Shown: positions 1-5,516, counted from the first letter of the stretch. The stretch is 7,451 bases of DNA from Mycoplasmatota bacterium (GCA_022712785.1 JAFLJX010000068.1:1-7451); one strand, 5' to 3'. The notes: generated by a model not told the origin, from the letters alone. Translations and numbers: made by a program.

Positions 1-199
1 TATGAATAAGGTAATTCAAGCAGTAGGTCGTGTTATTAGAACCAAGAATGATATCGGTGTTGCTGTATTGTTTGATGATAGATATTCTCATAATAAGTAT
101 AAGTCATTATTCCCTGTATTTTGGGATCATAATAAAACGATTGGAAGAGGACAATATCTTCAATCATATTTAGAACAATTTTGGGAAAGTAAAAAATAA
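1..199 (+). CDS. DinG/XPD-type ATP-dependent helicase, C-terminal tail (5' partial)
   Basis: Only the last 65 or so codons are inside the window, and the frame is open to the left edge, so the ATG at position 2 is probably an internal Met. The visible part starts at helicase motif VI, QAVGRVIRT, whose Gln and two Arg residues contact ATP and couple hydrolysis to movement. It is followed by GVAVLFDDRY, the usual continuation in the Rad3/XPD/DinG superfamily 2 helicases (a strand ending in D-x-R-[FY]). The end, with LFPVFW and YLEQFW, also fits that C-terminal helicase domain. Family members unwind DNA 5' to 3', often with an Fe-S cluster, but the part that would show the cluster is missing here. 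No terminator is evident after the stop. Assignment to the superfamily is fairly secure; the subfamily is not. Confidence 0.8.
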   Translation, partial: MNKVIQAVGRVIRTKNDIGVAVLFDDRYSHNKYKSLFPVFWDHNKTIGRGQYLQSYLEQFWESKK

Positions 200-270
200 A
201 AGTGAAATGATATTTGTTTTAGAGTAGAATTAAGATAAGTAATATAACTCAGCTGTTAAGGAGGAAACTT

Positions 271-1188
271 ATGAAAGTTCATTCTATAAATGAAAATTTA
301 CAGATATTTTTAAAAGAAAATCCTATTGACAATATAGATATTGTTGATGATCCTTTAAGATGTAATTATTTAATAAGTGGTAAGTATAATAAAAGAAAAT
401 ATAACCGAGATTTAAAAGGAGTAATAATCCCTTATACTGGACATAATGGAATTGATTTAGATGAGTTAAGAGAAGATAATTTAATGTTGTTTATTACTCC
501 CACAAGAAGTAAATATGTAGCTGAGAAAGCTATCGCATTAATGTTTGCTTTGTTAGGAAAAGTAGTATATTTTCATGATTTATTAAAAGAAGGAAATTGG
601 TCATCAAGAAATAGTGATAAAAGAGTTCCTTGGGTAAGTGTCCAAGGAAAGAGTATTGGGTTATTTGGTTATGGTAGAATTGGGAAGATTATTCATTTGA
701 TGTTAAGACCTTTTAATATTAAGTTTTACACTATAGATAGATTAAAAGAATATCCAGAAGATATTAAACTAGTTGAAGACCTAAATAAACTAGTAGAAAT
801 CAGTGATATAATAATTATTTCTTCTCCACTTAACAGGACAACAAAAAGAGTATTTAATAAACAATTTTTATCAAGAATGAAAAATAAGTTTCTAATTAAT
901 GTTGGTCGTGGTAAAATAGTTGAAGAAGAAAGTTTATACAATGCTTTAAGGAATAAAGAATTAAAAGGGTATGCATCTGACGTTTGGTATAATTATCCAA
1001 ATGGAAAAGAAGTTATGCTTCCCTCATCTTATCCAATTTATGAATTTGATAATGTGGTTATGTCAAACCACTCAGGTGGGTTTACAACGAGTATAAATAA
1101 TGAAGTAAATAAAGATATATTAGTTACTTTAAAGAAATTAAGAGATGGAAATTTTGAGGATAAAATTAACTTAAAGAATATATCATAA
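271..1188 (+). CDS. D-2-hydroxyacid dehydrogenase-like NAD(P)-dependent oxidoreductase
   Basis: A 305-residue cytoplasmic protein of the D-isomer-specific 2-hydroxyacid dehydrogenase family, which interconverts 2-oxoacids and D-2-hydroxyacids; family length is usually about 310-330. The Rossmann dinucleotide loop is GYGRIG at residues 133-138. The NVGRG block supplies the substrate-binding Arg213, and SNHSGG supplies the expected catalytic His267. The acid that normally pairs with the His lies 29 residues after the Arg (Arg235/Glu264 in lactobacillus D-lactate dehydrogenase). Here that position is Tyr242, in DVWYNYP, so the usual Glu-His relay looks altered. The N-terminal half of the substrate domain is short and divergent. 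Start choice is supported by an AAGGAGG Shine-Dalgarno at 258-264, six bases from the ATG. I found no convincing promoter in the 71-base gap upstream, so it may be co-transcribed with the helicase. The family call is strong; the substrate is unknown. Confidence 0.88.
   Translation: MKVHSINENLQIFLKENPIDNIDIVDDPLRCNYLISGKYNKRKYNRDLKGVIIPYTGHNGIDLDELREDNLMLFITPTRSKYVAEKAIALMFALLGKVVYFHDLLKEGNWSSRNSDKRVPWVSVQGKSIGLFGYGRIGKIIHLMLRPFNIKFYTIDRLKEYPEDIKLVEDLNKLVEISDIIIISSPLNRTTKRVFNKQFLSRMKNKFLINVGRGKIVEEESLYNALRNKELKGYASDVWYNYPNGKEVMLPSSYPIYEFDNVVMSNHSGGFTTSINNEVNKDILVTLKKLRDGNFEDKINLKNIS
1154..1186 (+). promoter_or_regulatory. Candidate promoter for the 1204-1398 RNA region
   Basis: TTGAGG at 1154-1159 resembles a -35 element, and TATCAT at 1181-1186 matches five of six -10 bases, but their spacing is 21 bases, which is long. 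AATATA at 1177-1182 gives the ideal 17-base spacing with a poorer -10. It lies over the end of the dehydrogenase gene and would start RNA near 1190-1195, just before the structured region. In DNA this AT-rich such matches arise by chance, so this is weak. Confidence 0.25.
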
Positions 1189-1203
1189 CGATTAAGAAAG
1201 CTG

Positions 1204-1398
1204 CCTCTTCAAACAAGTTAAGTGGGGGAGGAATAAATTAGAACAACAGTATAAGATTTTAACTGAACCAAAATGAATTAATTAAAATATAAAAATAGAG
1301 GATGGGACAACCTTGATAGCTCGGTAATCTTGCGAACGGTAGTTCGCACAACCCAAGAATCCCCTACTTCAAATTGAATTATTCAATTAAGTGGAGGG
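1204..1398 (+). ncRNA. Structured RNA candidate: isomerase-gene leader or 6S-like RNA
   Basis: This gene-free stretch is locally richer in G and C than its surroundings and holds several consistent helices. TGCGAAC (1331-1337) and GTTCGCA (1342-1348) form a perfect 7-bp stem with a GGTA loop. Around it, CTTG (1312-1315) pairs with CAAG (1354-1357), and GGGA (1304-1307) with TCCC (1360-1363). The strand at 1361-1378 can form a 16-bp local hairpin with 1382-1398 around a TTA loop. Alternatively 1361-1376 can pair at long range with 1214-1228, giving about 14 bp with one mismatch and one bulge, and 1204-1210 can then close with 1391-1397. This second fold makes a rod of about 194 nt with a side hairpin and an AT-rich apical stem (1256-1262 with 1282-1288), an outline like 6S RNA. 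No T-tract follows, and the next start codon is only 24 bases away, which favours a leader or riboswitch-like role. No T-box, TPP, SAM or other riboswitch signature that I know is present. The structure is seen; its identity is not. Confidence 0.5.
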
Positions 1399-1400
1399 AG
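1207..1400 (+). repeat. Two copies of a CTTCAAA...TTAAGTGG(G/A)GG module
   Basis: CTTCAAA occurs at 1207-1213 and again at 1367-1373. Each copy is followed, after 4 and 13 bases respectively, by a near-identical purine block: TTAAGTGGGGGAGG at 1218-1231 and TTAAGTGGAGGGAG at 1387-1400. The two purine blocks can compete for the same CCCCTACTT strand at 1361-1369. The copies bracket the central hairpin of the candidate RNA, so this looks like a duplicated RNA module rather than a mobile repeat. Confidence 0.5.
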
Positions 1401-1421
1401 TGTTCACTATAGGAGATAATT

Positions 1422-2084
1422 ATGAAAAAGATATTAGTGTTAACACTTAGTTTAATTTTAGTTTTTACTTTAGCTGGGTGTAAAGAAGATGAAGTTGAAG
1501 CATATGAGTTTAACGTTCCTGAATCATATAATGTAAACATTCAAGAATTAGGATATTCAGAATATTTAAGTCTGTCAAACCCTGTAGTTACAATTAACAT
1601 AAGGGAAATGGGGGAGATTAAAATACAGTTATTCCCAAGTATGACACCTAATACTGTGAATAGTTTTATTAAATATATCGAAGATGGTTCTTATACTGAC
1701 AATGAATTTCATAGAGTAATAGATGGATTTATGTTACAAGCAGGATTGCTTGAAAATCCATCATGTACAATTGAAGGTGAAATGACTAACAATGGATTTG
1801 AAAATCCATTAATGCATTATATCGGTGTTTTAAGTATGGCAAGAGTTGGTGGGAATTACGATTCAGCTAGTTCACAATTCTTTATTGTTCATGGAGATGC
1901 AAGCTTTTTAAATAATGAATATGCTAGTTTTGGTGGAGCTGTGACTGGCTTCCATCTAATAGACTATATAGCTTCGCTTAATGATTCTAAAGTTAATGAA
2001 ACAACTATTGCTCCTGTTTATATAGATAGTATTACTGTGGAGTTAAATGGGTATGTACCCACAGAACCAATCTGTATTTCATAA
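1422..2084 (+). CDS. Lipoprotein cyclophilin-type peptidyl-prolyl cis-trans isomerase
   Basis: A 220-residue extracytoplasmic enzyme that should speed cis-trans isomerisation of prolyl bonds in proteins at the outer face of the membrane. Residues 1-20 are a lipoprotein signal: MKK, a hydrophobic run, and lipobox LAGC, with Cys20 the lipidated residue. A linker of about 35 residues follows, then the cyclophilin domain from about residue 55 to 208. Catalytic-site motifs are visible: FHRVI with Arg98 (Arg55 of human cyclophilin A), FMLQ with Phe103, Met104 and Gln106, then MAR at 139-141 and SQFFI at 151-155. The cyclophilin A Trp121 and His126 positions appear to be Phe162 and Tyr167, common bacterial departures. 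AGGAG at 1411-1415, six bases from the ATG, supports the start. The gene sits directly downstream of the structured RNA and ends in its own terminator, so it looks monocistronic. Family assignment is firm; its client proteins are unknown. Confidence 0.92.
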   Translation: MKKILVLTLSLILVFTLAGCKEDEVEAYEFNVPESYNVNIQELGYSEYLSLSNPVVTINIREMGEIKIQLFPSMTPNTVNSFIKYIEDGSYTDNEFHRVIDGFMLQAGLLENPSCTIEGEMTNNGFENPLMHYIGVLSMARVGGNYDSASSQFFIVHGDASFLNNEYASFGGAVTGFHLIDYIASLNDSKVNETTIAPVYIDSITVELNGYVPTEPICIS

Positions 2085-2108
2085 GAAGCTTTTTAGCTTC
2101 TTTTTTTT
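2083..2108 (+). terminator. Intrinsic terminator after the isomerase gene
   Basis: AAGAAGCT at 2083-2090 pairs perfectly with AGCTTCTT at 2095-2102 around a TTTT loop, and the run of T continues to 2108. The stem begins inside the stop codon of the isomerase gene. Because the arms begin with A and end with T, the hairpin may work partly in both directions. Confidence 0.9.
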
Positions 2109-2111
2109 GTT

Positions 2112-2140
2112 TTGTTGAACATAAAAATAAATGTTATAAT
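2112..2140 (+). promoter_or_regulatory. Sigma-A-type promoter with extended -10 for the dehalogenase-like operon
   Basis: A consensus TATAAT lies at 2135-2140, preceded by TG one base upstream (extended -10). The best-spaced -35 is TTGTTG at 2112-2117 with a 17-base spacer; TTGAAC at 2115-2120 is a better match but only 14 bases away. The predicted RNA start, near 2147, falls at the Shine-Dalgarno AGGTGA (2147-2152), so the leader would be only about 12 bases. It follows the preceding terminator immediately. Confidence 0.75.
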
Positions 2141-2158
2141 ATCAATAGGTGATTTTAT

Positions 2159-3247
2159 ATGAAAAAGTATGACGAAAGAGAAACATTATTTTCAAGAATT
2201 GGTCTTGAAAAAGGGAGTAAAGAATATTTAGAATTTTATAGTAAAAATAAAGATACAAAAGTAGACGATGATTCTTTAAGAAGAATTTCTTTTCGTAATG
2301 CGTTAAGAAAGAGTGATAAATTTAAAGAATTATTCTTTCCTATAATTGCTAATAATAAATTATATATTAAGAATCTACATGAAATGACTGAAAAGTACGA
2401 GTTAAAAGAGAAAGTTACAATCCCGAAAGGATTTAATGATAATATTAAAGAGATCACTAAATATTACGGTGCAACTGATGTTGGTATTGTTAAACTTAAT
2501 GATAGTTCGTATTACTCACATTTTGGTGGGTTAAGTGAAAGTTTAGATATAGAAAATTACGGGAAGTTAATTGATGCTAAATATAAAACAGGGATTATTT
2601 TCACTGTTAAAATGGATTTAGAGTTTATGAATAGAGCTCCTCACTATGAAGAGTTACTAACGACTGAACAAGCATATTTAAGAGTGGCAGAAGTTGGAGC
2701 GAGACTCGCTCTGTATTTAAAGTCGCTAGGATATGATTCTTTTTCTAATAATAGTGAATTATACTTAGCACCACTTGTTCCTCTAGCTTATGACGCTGGA
2801 CTTGGAGAGATTGGAATGAGTAATCATTTAGTAACGCGAGAATACGGTGATAATGTTAGGATTGGTGCTGTATTTACTAATATGGAACTCGATACAGATA
2901 AGCCAGTAGATTTTGGGCTTGTTGATTTTTGTAAAAAATGCGCTTTATGTTTAATTAATTGTCCTAGTCACTCAATATCTCATTTACCAAGAATGGTAAA
3001 TGGAAGACAATTTTATAAATTTGATGATACATCTTGTTTTGATTTATGGACTAAAACTGGAACTGACTGTGGAGTTTGTATCCAAAGTTGTCCCTTCACT
3101 CAAGGTATTGATTTAGAAAAAGTAAAGAGAATGAAAAATAATCCTGAACTTATGAAAGAACTAATAAAAGACCATTTAGAAATTCACGGAAGAAGAAAAT
3201 ATACTAAAAACGATTTAAATATAGTTAAAATAGGTGGAAAAAAATGA
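2159..3247 (+). CDS. Cytoplasmic reductive dehalogenase-like corrinoid/Fe-S protein
   Basis: A 362-residue protein with a C-terminal ferredoxin-like part holding two [4Fe-4S] motifs: Cys258, 261, 264 and 268 (CxxCxxCxxxCP), then Cys293 and Cys304, 307, 311 (CGVCIQSCPF). The sequence between them, with a CFDLW segment and TDCGVC, matches the reductive dehalogenase pattern better than that of QueG epoxyqueuosine reductase. PLAYDAGLGEIG (208-219) followed by EYGDNVRIGAVFTNMEL also resembles dehalogenases, where this block packs on the cobalamin. KYYGATDVGI (101-110) fits the start of the corrinoid domain. Tyr173, before a helix ending in LGY, is a candidate for the catalytic Tyr, by inference. 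There is no Tat signal and no membrane segment, so it should be soluble and cytoplasmic, unlike respiratory dehalogenases. It is the first gene of a four-gene unit and overlaps the next by 4 bases. It could remove halogen from an organic substrate or catalyse another B12-dependent reduction; QueG is the main alternative. Confidence 0.72.
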   Translation: MKKYDERETLFSRIGLEKGSKEYLEFYSKNKDTKVDDDSLRRISFRNALRKSDKFKELFFPIIANNKLYIKNLHEMTEKYELKEKVTIPKGFNDNIKEITKYYGATDVGIVKLNDSSYYSHFGGLSESLDIENYGKLIDAKYKTGIIFTVKMDLEFMNRAPHYEELLTTEQAYLRVAEVGARLALYLKSLGYDSFSNNSELYLAPLVPLAYDAGLGEIGMSNHLVTREYGDNVRIGAVFTNMELDTDKPVDFGLVDFCKKCALCLINCPSHSISHLPRMVNGRQFYKFDDTSCFDLWTKTGTDCGVCIQSCPFTQGIDLEKVKRMKNNPELMKELIKDHLEIHGRRKYTKNDLNIVKIGGKK

Positions 3248-3477
3248 TTGTAGAAATTGATATACACGGCCTTACAGAACAAATTGCTATAAAGACTTTA
3301 GAAAGGTTTATAGTGAATTGTGATAAATCTGTATCTGAGATTGTAGTAATACACGGATATCGTTCAGGTAGTGCTTTAAAGGATATGGTAAGAAATCCTA
3401 ATAAGTTAAGAAGTAATAGAGTTAGAAGAAGAAAATTAACAATGAATCAAGGAGAAACGATATTAGAATTATATTAG
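3244..3477 (+). CDS. Stand-alone Smr-domain protein
   Basis: A 77-residue protein made up almost entirely of a small MutS-related (Smr) domain. EIDIHGL near residues 4-10 is the LDLHG-type motif, and VIHGYRSGSAL (35-45) is the HGxGxGxL-type nucleic-acid-binding loop, although the middle Gly of the usual pattern is replaced. A basic stretch follows, with several Arg and Lys at 50-64. Smr domains in MutS2 and related proteins bind or nick DNA or RNA, and short single-domain versions like this one have no settled role. The start is fixed by the ATGA overlap with the preceding gene, so the two are probably translationally coupled. It is not a decayed MutS2: the domain is complete and no MutS2 remnant lies upstream. 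Confidence 0.82.
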   Translation: MIVEIDIHGLTEQIAIKTLERFIVNCDKSVSEIVVIHGYRSGSALKDMVRNPNKLRSNRVRRRKLTMNQGETILELY

Positions 3478-3487
3478 GAGTGATATT

Positions 3488-3823
3488 ATGAAAAAATCAG
3501 TAATTATAAATATCATAGCTATTTCAACATTTGTTTTAGGACTAGCACTTATAATTGGATCATATTATTTAGAGTCTTTATTTATGATGCTTATAGGAAT
3601 ATTTTTTATACTTATTGGAATTTTATCTTATATAATGATTAAAGCTTTAAGTTTGTTTGTTATGGATAGAGAATTTAATATAGAAGCGTTGAAAAAAGCA
3701 GGATTAACAATTGTTAAGTGTAACAATTGTTTTAAGGATAATGTACTAGAAGACCAGTACTGTGTTCATTGTGGAGAAAGGCTAGGTAATAGTGATGAGA
3801 TACAAGAGGAATATAAAACTTGA
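3488..3823 (+). CDS. Small membrane protein with two helices and a C-terminal zinc ribbon
   Basis: A 111-residue protein of unknown function. Residues about 6-27 and 31-55 are strongly hydrophobic and should form a membrane hairpin, leaving both ends on the same side. The C-terminal part carries CNNC (Cys78, Cys81) and CVHCGE (Cys92, Cys95), a four-Cys rubredoxin-like zinc ribbon of the kind often found at one end of small Bacillota membrane proteins. An acidic tail follows. The ribbon probably binds zinc and faces the cytoplasm, where it could mediate protein contacts; this is inferred. AGGAG at 3476-3480 lies seven bases before the ATG and overlaps the stop codon of the Smr gene. Its last 29 bases overlap the start of the transporter gene in another frame. 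Confidence 0.75.
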   Translation: MKKSVIINIIAISTFVLGLALIIGSYYLESLFMMLIGIFFILIGILSYIMIKALSLFVMDREFNIEALKKAGLTIVKCNNCFKDNVLEDQYCVHCGERLGNSDEIQEEYKT

Positions 3824-4979
3824 TTATTTACATACATTAGTAAGAAATATTAACTTTACACAAGGTTTTTGGCTTTTGTTTCTTTTAGTGGTTAAAGATT
3901 TTAGTTTGTTTGAAGTTGGATTACTTGAAATGGTATTCCATTTAACAAGTTTATCTATGGAAGTACCAACAGGTGTAATCGCTGATGTATTTGGACGTAA
4001 GATAAGTAGGTTATTAGGTATATTTAGTTATTTTATATATATATTTATTATGGTATTTTCCGGTAACTTTACAGTTATTTTAATTGGATTTATCTTTTGT
4101 GGTTTATCTTTTACTTTTGAATCTGGAAGTGGAGAAGCGCTAGTTTATGACTCTCTTAAATTAATGGGTGAAGAAGATAAATTTATGAAGGTTAACGGAA
4201 TGAAAGAAGTAATATACCAAGTAGCAGGAGCTATTAGTTTAGTAGTGAGTGGATATATTATATCTGTTAGTTTCAATTTAGCTTGGTATCTGACACTCGG
4301 GTTCTATTTATTAGCTATGATTGTGATTATGTTGATGAGAGAAACTCCAATGCTTGAAAAAGCAAAGAATTTAAATTTAAAGAAACTACTATATAATCAA
4401 TATGTTGTTAGTACTAGAGTAGTTTTTAAAAATAAAAGATTACTATATTTAACAATAATAGGAGCAATGGTAGGTGCTCCTATTACAACATTATATTTGT
4501 ACTTACCCGAACACTTAGATAGTCTTGGGTATACTTACCTACAAATGGGACTTCTTTTAGGGGCACATTCTGCTTTTGCAGCCATTGGTGGTTATTATGC
4601 TCACTTGTTAGAAAAAAGGTATAAGGAAAGAAAAATACTGTATTTTGTACCATTATTTATGGTTATTAGTTTTTGGTTAGTATTGATTGATGGAGCAATA
4701 ATCATTCCATTTATATTATTAGGATTCTTTGATAGTGTTTTCTATGTTGTATTAGGAGATTATATTAATCGAATTGTTCCTTCGGAAATTAGAGCAACAG
4801 CTCTAAGTTATGGTGGAATGATGTTTAGTTTTGTTATGGTTATTATATTTCCATTGGTAGGGCTTATAGCTCAACTTAGTGATTTACGGACTGGATATTT
4901 AGTACTAGCGATAATTATCTCGTTGTTCTATGTATTTTTATTAAAAGTTTTAAGTGGAAATAGTTTAGACAAAATATAA
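3795..4979 (+). CDS. Major facilitator superfamily (MFS) transporter
   Basis: A polytopic membrane protein of 394 residues, the normal MFS length, with hydrophobic segments throughout that fit about 12 helices. The signature loop between helices 2 and 3 is clear: EVPTGVIADVFGRK, around residues 56-69, with the conserved Asp, Gly and Arg. MFS carriers move small solutes by uniport, symport or drug/proton antiport; the sequence does not reveal the substrate. A GTG at 3792 directly precedes the chosen ATG in frame and would add one residue. An AGG at 3784-3786 serves either. Both starts lie inside the end of the zinc-ribbon gene, so translation is probably coupled. It ends the operon, with a terminator directly after the stop. 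Placement with a dehalogenase-like enzyme suggests uptake or export of its substrate or product, but a drug exporter is equally possible. Confidence 0.87.
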   Translation: MRYKRNIKLDYLHTLVRNINFTQGFWLLFLLVVKDFSLFEVGLLEMVFHLTSLSMEVPTGVIADVFGRKISRLLGIFSYFIYIFIMVFSGNFTVILIGFIFCGLSFTFESGSGEALVYDSLKLMGEEDKFMKVNGMKEVIYQVAGAISLVVSGYIISVSFNLAWYLTLGFYLLAMIVIMLMRETPMLEKAKNLNLKKLLYNQYVVSTRVVFKNKRLLYLTIIGAMVGAPITTLYLYLPEHLDSLGYTYLQMGLLLGAHSAFAAIGGYYAHLLEKRYKERKILYFVPLFMVISFWLVLIDGAIIIPFILLGFFDSVFYVVLGDYINRIVPSEIRATALSYGGMMFSFVMVIIFPLVGLIAQLSDLRTGYLVLAIIISLFYVFLLKVLSGNSLDKI

Positions 4980-4980
4980 G

Positions 4981-5008
4981 GGAGACGTTAACTATAATGT
5001 CTCTTTTT
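4981..5008 (+). terminator. Intrinsic terminator after the MFS gene
   Basis: GAGACGTTA at 4982-4990 pairs with TAATGTCTC at 4995-5003 (nine pairs, one G-T) around an ACTA loop, and five T follow at 5004-5008. It lies one base after the transporter stop codon and closes the dehalogenase-like operon. Confidence 0.88.
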
Positions 5009-5021
5009 CATGAATAAAAAT

Positions 5022-5050
5022 GTGTAATTAAAAACACTTTATGATATAAT
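5022..5050 (+). promoter_or_regulatory. Extended -10 promoter for the flavodoxin-nfnAB unit, with a small inverted repeat
   Basis: TATAAT at 5045-5050 is preceded by TG at 5042-5043, an extended -10 like the one upstream of the dehalogenase-like gene. The -35 position (about 5022-5027, GTGTAA) is poor. GTGT at 5022-5025 and ACAC at 5034-5037 form an inverted repeat over the -35 zone, where a regulator could bind; the arms are only 4 bases, so this part is tentative. Transcription should start near 5057, leaving a leader of about 22 bases. Confidence 0.65.
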
Positions 5051-5078
5051 TTAGATAAGTAAAAATAGGAGTGGCTAT

Positions 5079-5498
5079 ATGAATGCAGTTATATATTTTT
5101 CATTAAGTAAAGATTTAAACTCGAAGAGAATTGCATCAACCTATGATGGTGATATATTCGAGTTGGTAAACAACGAGAAAAAACGTAAGGGTAAAGGTAT
5201 TAATATGTTTGTTTATGGGTATAAAACAATGATTAATAAAGATGTTGATTTTGATGTTCCAGATATTGATTTTGATAGATATGATAACATTGTTTTAGTC
5301 TCTCCGGTTTGGGCTGGAAAGGTAAATCTTTTTATGAAGAAATATCTAGAAAAAGTACCGTTTAAGAATAAAAAAGCAATAATCGTAGGATCTTGCGATG
5401 GGGGTTATAAGAATTATTTTAAAAGTTATGAAGGATTACTTGATGAATCTAATAAAGTAATTGAGGAAGTTATATATGTTAAAGGTGAAAAAAAATAA
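5079..5498 (+). CDS. Small flavodoxin-like protein
   Basis: A 139-residue soluble protein with a flavodoxin fold pattern: a first strand AVIYFS, a loop, and a helix at 3-20; a strand and loop IVLVSPVWAGKV (71-82) with Trp78 where flavodoxins stack an aromatic or loop on FMN; and AIIVGSCDGG (100-109) before the last helix. Flavodoxins carry one or two electrons on FMN at low potential and can replace ferredoxin. The phosphate loop is unusual: SLSKDLNSKRIA instead of the S/T-x-T-G-x-T form, with no glycine, so FMN binding may be altered. It is a little shorter than a typical flavodoxin (about 145-170). AGGAG at 5067-5071 is seven bases from the ATG. The next gene begins 18 bases after its stop, which places it in one unit with nfnAB and suggests a role as electron carrier. 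Other flavodoxin-fold proteins, such as protoporphyrinogen-oxidase-like ones, remain possible. Confidence 0.75.
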   Translation: MNAVIYFSLSKDLNSKRIASTYDGDIFELVNNEKKRKGKGINMFVYGYKTMINKDVDFDVPDIDFDRYDNIVLVSPVWAGKVNLFMKKYLEKVPFKNKKAIIVGSCDGGYKNYFKSYEGLLDESNKVIEEVIYVKGEKK

Positions 5499-5516
5499 AG
5501 AGAGATTGGTGTTTTT

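Noticed and set aside
726..941. Reverse-strand open frame of 71 codons
   Set aside because: It lies fully inside the dehydrogenase gene, opposite its nucleotide-binding domain, has no ribosome-binding site and shows no recognisable domain.
1204..1231. Intrinsic terminator of the dehydrogenase gene
   Set aside because: CCTCTTC can pair with the GGGGAGG end of this block with two G-T pairs, but it is followed by AATAAATT and not a run of T.
1288..1293. TATAAA as a -10 promoter inside the candidate RNA
   Set aside because: No acceptable -35 at 16-18 bases upstream, and the stretch is AT-rich, so the match is expected by chance.
1301..1400. T-box or other known riboswitch
   Set aside because: No AGGGTGGNACCGCG T-box motif, no TPP, SAM, lysine, cobalamin, fluoride or ZTP core sequence, and no T-tract terminator before the gene.
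2236..2457. Reverse-strand open frame of 73 codons
   Set aside because: Antisense to the N-terminal part of the dehalogenase-like gene; its hydrophobic composition is what the complement of a Lys- and Asn-rich sequence gives.
2159..3247. Epoxyqueuosine reductase QueG
   Set aside because: Related fold, but the second cluster context (CFDLW then TDCGVC), the AGLGEIG block and the spacing between clusters fit reductive dehalogenases better. Kept as the main alternative.
3244..3477. Remnant of a MutS2 gene
   Set aside because: The domain is complete with its own start, and the sequence upstream codes for an unrelated intact protein.
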